The translations under genes were made by a program, and so were the position numbers. From Alitta virens (taxonomy: Eukaryota > Annelida > Polychaeta > Phyllodocida > Nereididae), in assembly GCA_932294295.1 (NCBI GenBank), contig OW028573.1, forward strand, positions 16,078,155 through 16,142,154: 64,000 nucleotides of DNA, in the 5' to 3' direction. A model generated the notes under the pieces. It was not told the DNA's origin, made no database searches, and worked only from the letters and a program-made list of their open reading frames with translations. Positions 1-11,582 of this stretch are shown one piece after another. The first letter of the stretch is position 1. Each line of letters starts with the position of its first letter.

Positions 1-829
1 AAGTTTAAATTGAAACTCAGCATAAGCTATATATTATTTACATTTGCATGACATCAGTGACTGTATTGCCATCCATTTATGATATTGCAAATTCTTTAGG
101 GGCTGACCGGGCAACAAACAAATCACATTTCGAAGGGAATTAATCTTCATTTGTTTTCTACAATGACTTATCACTGACAACGCTACAAAAATTAACAAAA
201 ATACCAACCTATTTCGCAGATGTTCCTGGATTTTGTTGCTGAGACTTGAAAACTCTCTCCATATCAAAATGGCTATCAGATGCATATAATCCCTAGATGG
301 CACTCGCAAATTTAAATTAATATTTTCATAATGTGAATAAAAACATTGCAGTAATGTTTTTAATGATATTTATTTTAATATTGCACATACATCATAACAA
401 CGTACATATTATCATTTACCTAATGTTTTGACAATATTATTTGAGCATAATGTTACATTATATATAATTTTATTCACAAGGATATTATCATAATTGATAC
501 ATTTGTCAAACATACAAATAACATACAATAATACAGTACTTTTACTGTAATAAGATAATAATACTAAAAGTGTTAAGCTAAAAGTCTATATTAAATGTTG
601 TAACTATGTATTTTACAGCAAGTTGGTCCCGGTTGTGACTAGTAAAAATACTAATAATAAAATACATTACAATATAGACAAATAATAAAAGAAAAAAAAA
701 AAAAAAACACGGACAAATATATACTGCTTATCCCAGTGGTTTTAACCAACCTGGCTATCCATGTATGGACTTAAAATAATAGTATGCGAGAGCCAAGGGA
801 AAGAGAAAAAAAATAAAAATTAGAGGACA
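1..829. other. AT-rich spacer, no confident gene
   Basis: Mostly AT-rich noncoding DNA with an A-run near 690-707. On the minus strand a short open stretch (about 34-300) reads like an exon and ends at a plausible donor (AATAG followed by GTTGGTA, near 207-213), but no family is recognised and no partner exon is visible. It is left unannotated as a gene. Confidence 0.4.
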
Positions 830-834
830 TGGTT

Positions 835-1660
835 TAGAAATATGCCAAGAGCATTAATTACACCTGCTTCTTTGCTGGACATTATTGCTTGAAACTGTTC
901 AGTTGGGGTTAGATTATTGAAGTCAGAAATATATTTACTAAGTTCTTTATTTAGCTCTATTCTTGGCACATTATTGGCAATACATTTTAAGAGGCAGTGA
1001 AATTCTACTTCATTGTTATTACAATTCTCACAGATTCTTTCTTCAAGTCGTACCTTAGGGGTTTCATGTCTACCTTTTTCTATCTTGAGGTTATGCGAAC
1101 TAATTCTAAACCTAGCTATGTTACTGTAAGTCTTTTTTGGGAGGCTGAGGTGTAAGTAGGTTTCAAAACTATAGTTGGTTTTAAAGATTTTATAAGTCCT
1201 TAGTTTGGGGTTTACTTCGGAGTCATGTATTGCATTTATGATTCTGTTTTGATGTTTTTTTGTACAATTTTACCCTCATCTCATTTACCAATTTTTCTGG
1301 ATCTTTCGTTGACCAGTCTGTGATTTCAGAGTAGTCAACTATGTGTTTTACTTTGCTATAATAATTATCTTGGCCATGTGTGTGTAATATTTCTTGTATC
1401 TTTAGGCATTTATTTAGAATGTAATAATCTGGCAATTTTGCTAGCCTTGCCCAGTAGTTTAATGTACTTATTTTCTGTCTAATGAGAAGAGGGTATCTAC
1501 CAGTTTCAGCAAATACTCCTATTGTTGGGGTCTGTTTTCTTACTCTTAGTATACGTTTATGATAGCTTAATTGGATTTTTTCTAATATTTGGATTTCTTT
1601 ATTTGTGGCCCATAACATGTTATTATATTCAAGTATAGGGAGGATGTAGGTGTCAAACAT
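835..1660 (-). pseudogene. 3' end of a non-LTR (LINE) retrotransposon ORF2, 5'-truncated
   Basis: The minus strand carries an open frame of about 145 aa (1660 to 1223) whose start reads like the post-polymerase region of LINE ORF2 proteins (YILPILEYNNMLWA, then a KRILRVRK block and GRYPLLIRQ). A related frame continues below 1222 to about 835, with a block resembling the terminal zinc-knuckle-like tail seen in many invertebrate LINEs (ICENC, then EFHCLLKC) after an RFRISSHNL motif. The polymerase domain, endonuclease and 5' end are missing, as expected for 5'-truncated LINE insertions. A small break near 1222 separates the two parts. The clade is not certain. Confidence 0.6.
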
Positions 1661-1770
1661 TTTTATACATTATGATAGCGTGGACCTAGAAACAGTTGCA
1701 GCAACATCATTAATCATATTATATAACAAAATATTATGGAAATAATAGCAGAACACATTTTCATAAGGTG

Positions 1771-1841
1771 TGTGTGTGTGTGTGTGTGTGATTAGGGCTT
1801 TACGTCCTGTATTTCTGCACCAGTTGGGCTAATTAGGACAG
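1771..1841 (-). mobile_element. 5'-truncated tRNA-SINE copy (family SINE-A)
   Basis: A (TG)n run is followed by ATTAGGGCTTTACGTCC and the conserved CAGTTGGGCTAATTAGGACAG segment of the family described at 16750-16939. It is flanked by an 11-bp direct repeat TTCATAAGGTG (1760-1770 and 1842-1852), the target-site duplication. On the minus strand the simple repeat is the 3' tail, and the tRNA-like head is absent. Confidence 0.8.
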
Positions 1842-1852
1842 TTCATAAGGTG

Positions 1853-3131
1853 AATAAAATCCTTCTTGCAAGGTGTTTAATAACATATTTAAAAAATATG
1901 GCACATATATTTTTTACAACATCCACATTATGATTCAAATAATTTTGTGGGAATATTATTTGAGCATAATGTAACAATATGAAAATGTGGACCCTAGAAA
2001 TGCTTGCGGCAATATTATAAATCATATCATCAAGAACCATTATCAAAATAGTTTAACCAGGTAAATTATATTATAGAATGTTGTCTCAATATTTTCACAA
2101 TCTGTTTTGGAAATTTTTTTGTCAAATATTGTCCCAATGAGTGAGTGCTAATATTATTCAAAAATTGTCATGTTTGCAAGGTCAGCACATTGCACCGAAA
2201 TATGCTCTTCGGGATGTCCCTGACTCATTCCCGTCTCAGGTAAAGGAGAAAGGTTGGGTCAGTCAATCGGAAAGTGACGTCACAATCTGTTTTTGCTAGA
2301 TATTGGCCAATCAGATCACAGAATTCGCCAGACCCAACCTGAGTGTTTATTCAGCGAACCAGAGAGGGATGTCCTGCAGGTACCAGGCCATTCCCCTAGG
2401 TTAGGTTGGATAAGGTGAAGCTTGTTGCCATAGGTAACAGACCACCTTGTTTGCCATTCCTAATACATGACCAAACCCCTCCATTTACCCCCAACCCGAG
2501 TTTCCCCGCAGGCAAACTCGTGTTCATACCATCAATTTTGTGCAAGTAACATGATATTGTAATTAAGCATGGTTAAGAAGCACCACTGTCTCGGCCAAAT
2601 TCGGGGCAATTAACTAATGCGGTAATATGATGCTCAGCAATAAAACTGAGCGACTGGAGCAATGTTTTGCTGTGGCTCAAAAACCTTTCTTTTTCAACAG
2701 TCATCAACATGATTAACACAATATATTTTAACACATTTGAAAAAATAAATATTGCCAGTCTTTTAATCGTTAAAATCAGTTTGGTAGAAGCTGAGACCCG
2801 AAAGAAGCATGTGGTCTATACATAGACACTTTTCAACTGAGACCGGTTTACCTCCAATCTCTGACTGCACGTATGAATTTCTGTACTGCAAATCAATTCC
2901 GGAAATATTTGTTCATATTTTAGCAGCTAGAAAGAATTATTTCTTTTAGTTTATGTAGTTATTAAAGTTTTAATATCTGCACACAAACTTTCGCATGGTT
3001 GTGGTTGAAAGTAGAATGAACTAAATGGCCAAGGTGCTTGACCTGGCGCCATATTTTGAAATCAGTGGAAGTATGCGTTGCAACTAGATATCGTCAATGA
3101 TGGCAGAGGAATATATAATTAGAAGTCGTGT
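1853..3131. other. Spacer with a short inverted repeat, no gene seen
   Basis: Noncoding in appearance. It contains a 90-bp segment at 2251-2340 bounded by inverted AGGTTGGGTC / GACCCAACCT, possibly a tiny MITE. There is no convincing exon on either strand. Confidence 0.4.
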
Positions 3132-3146
3132 TCAAGCTGTAGATGA

Positions 3147-3400
3147 GTTAGTTAGTTAGTGTTATTGTTTAACGCCTCATCAGCACCTGAGTGGGCTATG
3201 TAGAGGCTCTCTAGGGTAAGATTGATTACCTATAGTTGGTAGTAGAAACCAGAAGCATGTAAAAAATCAATAATTGTCTGCGTTGGATAGCTGGAGCAGC
3301 TTGTGCAATGCGCACTGTCCTGTTTTAGCCACTGGGGATAGAGGACTTCACCCCAAGTGTTTCCACCCTCGCCGCGTGGAGGCCCAAAACCTTCGAGGGC
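3147..3400 (-). mobile_element. SINE-like retroposon, second family (SINE-B)
   Basis: A 254-bp insert is flanked by a perfect 15-bp direct repeat TCAAGCTGTAGATGA (3132-3146 and 3401-3415). On the minus strand it ends in a (CTAA)n-type tail preceded by GATGAGGCGTTAAAC, a layout typical of SINEs mobilised by LINEs. No clear tRNA A or B box was found in the head, so the source of the promoter is unknown. A 30-bp piece of the same tail recurs near 4422-4452. Confidence 0.7.
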
Positions 3401-3415
3401 TCAAGCTGTAGATGA

Positions 3416-3571
3416 ACTTGGGAGATGGTCTACAGCAAGGATAACAGCTGTTTAAGATGAAGAATGGACCTTGTGTTTCCCAGGGTACCCTGGATGTGAT
3501 AGAGATGTTAATGCAGAAGAAATTAGGTGGCAGGCAAATTCGGCCGTTGACTGAGCAAGAAAGACGTGAGT
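3416..3571 (+). other. Possible decayed exon, unrecognised
   Basis: A short stretch with coding-like composition ends at a good donor (AGAAAGAC followed by GTGAGTAT). Read forward, it gives an open segment containing QGTLDVIEMLMQKKL, with a stop upstream. Similar exon-like patches with internal stops lie at about 5022-5220 and 5640-5715. They may belong to one eroded gene or transposon; no family is recognised. Confidence 0.25.
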
Positions 3572-4287
3572 ATATCTTATTATTTTAGTCTAGAAATTAC
3601 CTATTTGGTCCATATGTTGAAGGAGTGTTTATGACATGTGCCAGCCTATGGCAAATTTGTGTTTTCGTACCGAAAATTTGCGTACAGTACAAGTAGGTCA
3701 CACAATAATTGCAATGGCGACCTTGTGGTAGTTTCTGTTATGGTTTAAAGTGTAAACTAGGGCACACAGCTGGTTAGGCATGTGGGACACCTTCTGAGCT
3801 AATCCCTATTTTTTAATTGCAAATGATAACTGTAACAGTGGTGTGATTTTAGGGTGTGTTGAAATTATGCTGCTGTCAGAAAATGGTGTGCTTTATTTGT
3901 ATATGTATAGTATCTACAGAAGATGAAATGAAAGATACTTTAGATGTACTCCACCCCTTTACTGCTATTCAACTAATTGTAATTCCACTAATTGTCCTTC
4001 TTATTGTGGAAAAGTGGGCAGGTGGTGAGTGGCCTAATATTTATGCGTACTAAAATTTCCAAATTTAGTTTTAACTTTACATAGAACACAGAAAGTGATT
4101 AGCTGGGATAGAGCTTAGGATTCACTGCAAACATAAGACTAGATTAGTGCTGGTATAATTTGAGATCATATATTTAAACAATGTTATCAGTAAAATTCTT
4201 GAGTATTAAAGTGTATATATACATATATGTATGTTTTAAAATTTTACAACCTTTTTATCGTAGTCTTCTTAACATATATAAGGAGGG

Positions 4288-4368
4288 TGTGTGTGTGTGT
4301 GTGTGATTAGGGCTTTACGTCCTGTATTTCTGCACCAGTTGGGCTAATTGGGACAGGCAGAGACCATG
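4288..4368 (-). mobile_element. 5'-truncated tRNA-SINE copy (family SINE-A)
   Basis: A (TG)n run is followed by ATTAGGGCTTTACGTCC, the CCAGTTGGGCTAATTGGGAC block and GGCAGAGACCATG. It is flanked by a 13-bp direct repeat TATATAAGGAGGG (4275-4287 and 4369-4381). The insertion is truncated before the tRNA-like head. Confidence 0.85.
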
Positions 4369-4452
4369 TATATAAGGAGGGGGAATTTATTTTTTTATTT
4401 TTTTTTACATTATATATTATTGTGTTATTGTTTAACGCCTCATCAGCTATTT

Positions 4453-7400
4453 ATTTTTATTTTTTTTACATAAATCCATATTAGACTAAACCTCTACAAC
4501 TGCTATTTTACGTGATTTACCGTTCAGTTACGAAGTTAGGACTAGCAGAACTTTACTTATAAAAATGATAGAAAGATGCAGTTTTCTGCTGATTCTTGAA
4601 AAATATGTTTTGCATCAATTACAGCAAGCGTCAGTATTTTCTTTGATGTTGATTGTATTAAATATTGCATTATAAACATGGTGCAAATAAATATTTTATA
4701 GGACTTTTTTATAGGATTTAGCCAGACAAGATTTTAAAAAGTCTTACAAAGTCTTACACTACACTGATCTTGTGTCTGACCATTAGAAAGGTTTATTTTG
4801 GGTTACTGATCTTTTCTAAACTGTAAACAAAATATTACACATAAATCAAAAACATTTCAGAAACCAAAATTTTAGAAGTGGTAGAGTAGGAGGCATGATA
4901 AAATTATATTAGTATTTATATCATGTATGAGAGGCATGTGACAGTAATTAATTAGAGTATCTTTTTTTAAATCTATAATTTCCAGAATATTTCAGTCAAG
5001 TAATACAAAAACCTTATTTTAGGTAATGGAAGCTCAGTAGGAGAACGGAGGCAGTACAAACAATCCCTGAACAAGTTTGCTTGAAGGTTCTTCTCAGAAT
5101 GCCAACGAGGTGACCATGTGCAAACCACTCATGGAGAGGGAACCAACATGTTGTGGATCCATTCAATAAAACCTTGGACCTCACAGATGGCTCGTCTGCA
5201 AGACATCATTCTCCCAGGTATGCCAGGTAGTTCGTACTTGCTCTCTACATAAATTTAACTTTCAAGGTTCGGGCAGATTAAGAAAAATTCTTGTTTTAGA
5301 TTTCTTTTCCAATGGAACTTCGAGCATATTCAATTTGTTATGAGTATTTATATATAATTTTTATTGATGCAAGCCATAAATTACCCTTACAAGTTGTAAT
5401 AAAGATAGTCGGTTCTATAGTTCAATTTAGTGTTTTTCATGTGATTTTACAAATGACAATGTAAGGGACACAGTTAATTGAGCGTTAATAGAGCTAAGTA
5501 TTTCCCAACTAAAAAGTTTCAACGGCCCGCTTGCACATTTTGCATATAACAAGGTTACTTGAAGAGTCACATTCAACTTGTCTGTCCTGTGAAACTGTCA
5601 GGTCTATATCTATTTATATCTATTTACATCACTTTAACAGATGAAGGGTTAGAAGAGCCAGCAGTCAAAAGGTGAAGAAGAACCAGTAAAGCAAGTTGCA
5701 GAAAAGCAAAACCGGTATGTTTGTTAAATATTTCAGAAGTAATAGCTAATGTACTAATGATCGTTTGGGCAAACTGCAAACTAGAGAAGCATAGATCAAG
5801 GGCAGCTAATTGCTGTTATAGTTTTAAAATGGCAGAATGTTAAAGCAGGCTCTAGTGGAACCGTTTATTTTGACCTTGTCATATTAGTCTTTTTTTATCC
5901 ATTATTTATAACTACATTAAATGAGCTATTTCTGAGAAAACCATGCAGCATGTACTGCATGGATCATCTGAGATTGAAATAGGTTTTACCAATTACCCTT
6001 CCAATGCATTTATTAGGCTTGGTAAACTTAATTTTTCCATCTAATCAAATTTTCCTTGATTTAAGGAGGTTTTAAAATTCATCTCAACATTTATCAAATT
6101 TGTTTTATAATGTGTTTCAATATATATATATAAAAAAAGGCCGATTCTGACTAAATAAGAATATTTTGTCAATAAAAAGTACTTAGATGGGGTAACCTAT
6201 GAATGTCGTTATTCCATTGTGGGACCTTTTGATTTTTTGTCATATTTCTGTATTTTGCACTTTTGATAGTTGGAAATTATAATAAAACCCAAGCCACTCG
6301 TGAGTTCCTCAGCCAGACATCTCACAAATGGGTTTCATTGAGCTGATCCACCACTGTGGTTGGGTTTTATTTATATCCCACACTTTTACAGATATTTTGA
6401 GCATTTTTAGCTGTGAAAACTAAGAAATTAAGAAATGTTTTGACCAAATTCTTGTACTTTTCATACTGATATTCCTACACAAACAGTGAGGATCACAAAT
6501 CTAATTAATATTCATAAACTTCCTTAGCAGCCAATCACAGAAGAGAACCAAGCACACAGACAGACGTCACAACGTCATCCCATTCAAAAGTTTGAAGGCT
6601 ATTAGCAGAAAAATAGGCATTTAATAGATTGTGTTTGTTATAGAAACCTGTGTTTTGTCCATGTAGAAATACGTGTTTCATCATTTAATGAGAAAAATAT
6701 AAGTATTTTAGTCAGAATCATTGTTCAGTGCAACTAGATTCCTCAGTGACGCCACTGTGCATTTTGGTGTCCATGGCAACAGCACTGAATGCCTCTGTTT
6801 GAGTTTAACAGACAGTTTCGTCGGTAAAAACAAATCGCCGGTACGGCTAAAAAACGAGTTAAACATATGTAATGTTAAAAGATTTGAAATGAGGAGAGGT
6901 GCAGCTTCATGTCAGTCTTGATTTGGTCAAAATCGGACAAGAATTGGCGAAGTTGTGGCCATGGCATGTTCAATGCTGTGGATGTCAGCCTGTTTGAGAT
7001 CAACAGATTGTATCGTCGGCAAAAACGAGTCGCCGATACCAAAAATCTATGACAAATATCAAGGAACTGTTAGCCGATTTGAAGTGAGGAGAAACTGAGC
7101 TTCAAGCCAATTTTTATTTGGTCAAAATTGGTCAAGAATTGACGAAGTTGTGTCCATTTTCCAGATTTAATGGGCAAAATGAAAGTGAAAGTGCTTTGAA
7201 CTGAAGTCTCGTCCAGACATGACCAATGACCACTACGAACAACTTTTAGTTTTCAAAATTACTTTAAAAGCAAATTCCAAACCTAATTTGTGAATAGGAG
7301 TCTATATAATAGGCGCAGCTGTGATGTTAGTGTGAAAGTGAAAATGAAAGTGAAACTGATCAACCTAAAGTAGTCCGTCCAATATGTAAATTAGGGATAG

Positions 7401-7874
7401 TGGATCACAATTTATTATAATTAGGGATGGTGGATCACAATAAATACCACATGGGTTGTTCCTAATGACCAATTTGAATAAAACTGGTAGTAGTCATTCG
7501 AAATAAGTTTGTCTGGATTCTTGCTCAAGTGTAGTCATATCATCTAGCTTTTGAAGTTTAAGCTGGTCGCCCCATGGCATTTAAAGTTGTTTGGTCTTTA
7601 CAGCTGTAAACCCTAAATAGCACTGCATGTTACTGTGCATATGGACAGCTAAATGTTATTTGATTGTTTATTAAGTCATTTCATGAGATTGTTTTTAAGT
7701 TGCATATGTTTGCTTCTAGACAATGGGAGCTTGGAATCAGCTACATCCCACCTGTCAGGTGTATTAGACCCGCGGACCAACTATGCAACTTATCGGATTG
7801 GCAACTACCAGTGTGACAAATTCTATGAGATATGTTCTTTTTATATAGTTAATTTTATTACCCAATGCTATTAT
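4453..7874. other. AT-rich spacer with decayed patches, no gene supported
   Basis: A long noncoding stretch holding only exon-like scraps (5022-5220, 5640-5715), an AT microsatellite near 6119-6133, and repetitive text at 6720-7400 in which GTCGGTAAAAAC/GTCGGCAAAAAC-like phrases recur, probably an old repeat. No ORF here has family similarity that I recognise. Confidence 0.35.
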
Positions 7875-8371
7875 CCAAAGTTCGAAGAGGGTTATTGTTA
7901 TCACTAATCTCCATCTGTTGGGTGGGAGGGTAACATGCATAACTGTCACCCTTATACACTTACCATGACGAAATTTAGAACAGTAATACTCTATATGGCC
8001 TAGTGGTGCCTTTTGACATTGACATATCTCGGCTATGTTTTTAATAAAATTGAAAAAATGTTAAATCTTGGATAACTGACACTATTGCGTCTACATGCAT
8101 AAACCTAGCAATAATATGTCTAAAATAATTTAATGGTGCCTTTTAGGTGGTCTCATGGCTGAAAATTCTAGAATATTCTAAATTAAGAGGAAATTGTTCC
8201 TACTTCCATCACAAAGGCACTATTTACTCCCAAATGACATATCTTAATTACCGTATGTTCACATTTCAAAGTTCATTTAGACATTCATTTCATGCTTTTG
8301 TTATACTAATGGAAAATCTGGGAAAAATTGTGTTTCGGGAGAACTCCAGCATTAATGCACTTAGCAGCTGC
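7875..8371 (+). repeat. Dispersed repeat R2, left part, interrupted by Harbinger
   Basis: It begins with GAAGAGGGTTATTGTTATCA and carries internal phrases such as AATATGTCTAAAATA, GGTGCCTTTT and TTCATTTCATGCT. The same phrases recur at 15940-16070, 35600-36284 and (minus strand) 42420-42720. The 3' side of this copy is cut by the transposon at 8375-13449. No coding capacity was recognised. Confidence 0.65.
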
Positions 8372-8374
8372 TTA

Positions 8375-8430
8375 AGCCCCGTTCCCACATAGCCGAGTTT
8401 CTCGTAGTCAACTCGTAGTATTACGTAACA
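8375..8430 (+). repeat. Harbinger 5' terminal inverted repeat
   Basis: A 56-bp repeat matching the reverse complement of 13394-13449 with one mismatch at position 7 (G here, A in the partner). It lies directly after the TTA target duplication. Confidence 0.95.
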
Positions 8431-8499
8431 CGCCTCTCGGGCCCAATTCGTACTAAACTCTGCGATTACTCCTCGCACTCGAGAGATGTTCGGTGAGAA

Positions 8500-8860
8500 A
8501 CTCCTGTGACTCGTAGCGAACTCGTGAGATTTGGAGCCGAGTATGCAGAGTATGCCGAGTATGCCGAGTATGCCGCGCTGCACGGCACACTCGGTGGATT
8601 TTCCCGGAGTTTCAAAATCTTGGTCATGACTAGCCGAGTACCAGGAGTCACTCGGCGAGTAACTCCTCTAACTCGCCGAGTAACTCCTCTAACTCGCCGA
8701 GTTACTCGGCGCTAATTTCACTCGTATAACACTCGACTGGATGTTCAGGAGTGCGAGGAATAACTCAGCGAGTTAGAGGAGTAATGCGCCGAATTGTAGG
8801 AGTAATTCGCCGAATTGTAGGAGTAATTCGCCGAGTTGTAGGAGTGCCAGAATTCAGTCG
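8500..8860. repeat. Subterminal repeat array, left end of Harbinger
   Basis: Many variants of a short unit built on CTCGCCGAGTAACTCC (also GAGTATGCC and GAATTGTAGGAGTAATTCGC) are stacked in both orientations. The right end (about 13125-13370) carries matching units. Such arrays are likely binding sites for the element's own DNA-binding protein; this is inference. Confidence 0.75.
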
Positions 8861-9083
8861 AGGGGGTTTAAAGTGTCACCCCGTGAGTTTAACCAGTGAA
8901 TGATGTAGATCCAACGCGCTTGGACTAACTGCAAATGACGCAATGGTATCTGGGTTTGTTATGTCATCACAGCGGGGTACGCTCTCTAGGTAGTATATAA
9001 AGATTGACCAGTGATCAGGGGATCATTCAGCATTTTGCTAACACACATAGAAGACCAAAAGACTGCTCCAGAAATTTTTTATC

Positions 9084-10685
9084 ATGCCGATGAAAAAGAC
9101 CAGGTTCACCAAAAGGCCTGCAGTGGACACAGAACTATCTGCTGGATCTTCTGATGACTCTGAAAAGCCGAGAAAGACATCGCAGAAGAGTGCTCTTCCT
9201 GTGAAGAAAATGAAGAAGTCTGCTGCAAGATCTCCTGTCAAGAAGACTGCTGCTGCCAAAAGATCTCCTGGCAAGAAGACTGCTGCTGCTGCAAGATCTC
9301 CTGCCAAGAGGACTGCTGCTGCTGCAAGATCTCCTGCCAAGAGGACTGCTGCTGCCAAAAGATCTCCTGCCAAGACGCGTCTGCCAGTGCCAACAAGAAC
9401 GTCATCAGATGCTGGCAGTAGTAATGATGAGCCCCAGGTTGCTACTCCTGCGTCTGCTGCAGCACCTGCTACTTCTTCGCCTGCACCTGCTCCTTCGCCT
9501 GCTCCTTCGCCTGTTCCTTCGCCTGCTCCTTCGCCTGCTTCTTCGCCTGTTCCTTCGCTTGCTCCCTCGCCTGCTACTTCGCCTGCTACATCCGAAGTGC
9601 CTGCTACACTTTCCTATGTTGCCAGGAAAAAACAGGAAAAGTTGTTCCTGCCAGCCACTGATGAGCAGGATATCGCTGACTGGTTTAGAGACCATCCCAT
9701 TTTTTATGACCGGTCCTTGAAATCCTACAAAGTTACAGGCAAGAAAATGGCCCTCATCAATGAGATGGCAAAGAAACTGAGTGTCCCCTGCACTGGATTC
9801 CAATTGAAGACCTGGATGGAATCCATGCGGACTGTCGCAGGGAAACTAGTGCAGCAGGGACCATCTGGAACTGCGAAGAAGAACCCCACAGAGAAGGAGT
9901 TGTGGATCATAACGAATTTTGGATTCCTTGTGGACCACATAACACGCATTCCAAGTCGCCGGGGGAACACTGCCCTTCAGAAGAAAATTGTCAAGACACG
10001 GGAGACACTTAAAAATCTCGAGGAAGAAGAAGGGAGCTCTACTCCAGCTGATGATTCCGGGCCCCAGGAAATTTCGGATCCGGACATTTCTATGGATATC
10101 CCTCCTGTCCGGCAGACGAAGGGTGGTCCATACAAGAAGAGGAAAAGGTCCACGCCACCGCAATCTGGCATAGAAAACCTTGTGAACATTGCCAGACAGT
10201 CTACTGGAGTCATCCAGCAGACTATGCAGCAAATGGTCGTTCCTCCAAAGGATTTGAAGGAGAGGCGAATCCGTGCGAGGGGGGAGTTCATTGTCATGGA
10301 ATGCCTGTCCATGGATGATGAAGCATTTGAAGACCTGCACAGCAACCTGATCCCCACATTCATGCAGCTCAAAGCGAATGCCATTAGAGCCAGGTTCCAG
10401 CTGCAGCATCAACCCCAGCAATTCATGCAGCACCAGCAGCATCACCAGCAGCATCACCAGCAGCATCACCAGCAGCATCACCAGCAGCATCACCAGCAGC
10501 AGCACCAGTTCTATCCTCCTTCTGGGTCCCAGCATCAGGTGCACTTCCCACCAATGCTAAGTCCAGAAAAGAATTGGCCAGCGGGAACCTCAGCAATGCC
10601 TCCTTCCGGACCTCCATCCATGATATCCGAGATTCCCACCACTTCAACTCCTGCTTTGAACATAAGCCGGTTTTTGAATGTTTGA
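9084..10685 (+). CDS. Harbinger ORF1: MADF/Myb-like DNA-binding protein
   Basis: 533 aa, one exon. Residues 1-110 are basic, with histone-H1-like repeats of the type KRSPAKKTAAA. Residues about 125-175 are a Pro/Ala/Ser linker of PSPAP repeats. Residues about 190-275 hold the globular region: DEQDIADWFRDHP, then FYDRSLKSYK, then CTGFQLKTWMESMRT. This pattern is typical of the MADF/Myb-SANT-like proteins of Harbinger elements. A basic patch (KRKRS) near residue 355 may be a nuclear signal, and a His/Gln-rich run (HHQQ repeats) spans about 445-475. The expected role is binding the transposon ends and helping the nuclease enter the nucleus. The start ATG follows a TATA-like TATATAA at about 8994, roughly 90 bp upstream. 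The gene converges on ORF2. The assignment to this role is strong from context and moderate from the domain alone. Confidence 0.9.
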   Translation: MPMKKTRFTKRPAVDTELSAGSSDDSEKPRKTSQKSALPVKKMKKSAARSPVKKTAAAKRSPGKKTAAAARSPAKRTAAAARSPAKRTAAAKRSPAKTRLPVPTRTSSDAGSSNDEPQVATPASAAAPATSSPAPAPSPAPSPVPSPAPSPASSPVPSLAPSPATSPATSEVPATLSYVARKKQEKLFLPATDEQDIADWFRDHPIFYDRSLKSYKVTGKKMALINEMAKKLSVPCTGFQLKTWMESMRTVAGKLVQQGPSGTAKKNPTEKELWIITNFGFLVDHITRIPSRRGNTALQKKIVKTRETLKNLEEEEGSSTPADDSGPQEISDPDISMDIPPVRQTKGGPYKKRKRSTPPQSGIENLVNIARQSTGVIQQTMQQMVVPPKDLKERRIRARGEFIVMECLSMDDEAFEDLHSNLIPTFMQLKANAIRARFQLQHQPQQFMQHQQHHQQHHQQHHQQHHQQHHQQQHQFYPPSGSQHQVHFPPMLSPEKNWPAGTSAMPPSGPPSMISEIPTTSTPALNISRFLNV

Positions 10686-10704
10686 AGACAACGGTTTTAA
10701 CCAT

Positions 10705-10796
10705 CCCCGGCCTTTTTCAAGGCCACCAAATCCTCCCAAAAGAGCACGCCTTGTACACATATCTGTGTATAAACAATCAATCAAAAAAAAAGTTCC
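10705..10796 (+). repeat. Internal inverted repeat, left arm (3' of Harbinger ORF1)
   Basis: Just after the ORF1 stop, 42 bp (10705-10746) are the exact reverse complement of 11622-11663. Weaker matching continues to an A-run followed by GTTCC (10796, partner at 11583). Both arms lie immediately downstream of the stop codons of the two convergent genes and include A-rich, poly(A)-signal-like sequence, so they look like duplicated 3' UTRs. Confidence 0.9.
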
Positions 10797-11088
10797 AAAA
10801 CCCTCCAAACTTTTCTCTATCTTTGTCCACGAAAGTTTAATATTTTAGTCCAAAATCAATTTCTTCACATCAAGTAACTTGTTCATATTTCCTTTTCATT
10901 AGAGCACAAATATTGGTCCATTTTTTTGTAATATTTCTTTATTTACACTTTAACTACTTTTCAGTAAATTGCTTATAATCACACTTTACCTAAGTTTTTA
11001 TATTTCGTTAGCAAACAAAATTGCTACTAACTTAAGTGTGATTGTGTCAGGGTTAATAATTTTGATCAAAGAAGACATACTTTTTTTG

Positions 11089-11560
11089 GTTCAGAACTGC
11101 CGTAGTTTTTTCTTGTTCAGAAGTGCCGTATTATTTTTTTTGCTTCAGAACTGCCGTAGTTTTTTCTATTATACTGCAATGAAAATAATGAAAGTACGGC
11201 ACTTCTGAACAAGAAACAACTATGGCACTTCTGAACAAGAAACAACTATGGCACTTCTGAACAAGAAACAACTATGGCACTTCTGAACAAGAAACAACTA
11301 CGGCACTTCTAAACAAGAGAAAAAATACGGCACTTCTGAACAAAAAAAAAAGTACGGCACTTCTGAACAAGAAACAACTACGGCACTTCTGAACAAAAAA
11401 AATCTTCTTTGCTAAATATTAGTAACCCTGACACCACCACAATTAAGTTAATTGCAACTTTGTTTCCTATAAGGAAATATGAAAACTTTATTAAACCAAA
11501 AAAAATAAAAAATACGGCATTTCTGAACAACCAACAACTACGGCACTTCTGAACCAATAA
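11089..11560. repeat. Minisatellite in the centre of Harbinger
   Basis: About ten copies of a roughly 25-bp unit, CGGCACTTCTGAACAAGAAA, run from 11195 to 11557, partly interrupted by AT-rich sequence near 11401-11515. Three inverted copies (TTCAGAA(C/G)TGCCGTA) lie at 11089-11160. Together they form a large foldback-capable core between the two 3' UTR-like arms. Confidence 0.85.
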
Positions 11561-11582
11561 AATATTTTGTGTGGGTCAGACA

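Noticed and set aside
9405..10544. Long antisense ORFs opposite Harbinger ORF1 (for example 9405-9803 and 9846-10544)
   Set aside because: They are mirror readings of the Pro/Ala and His/Gln repeats of ORF1 and have no independent support.
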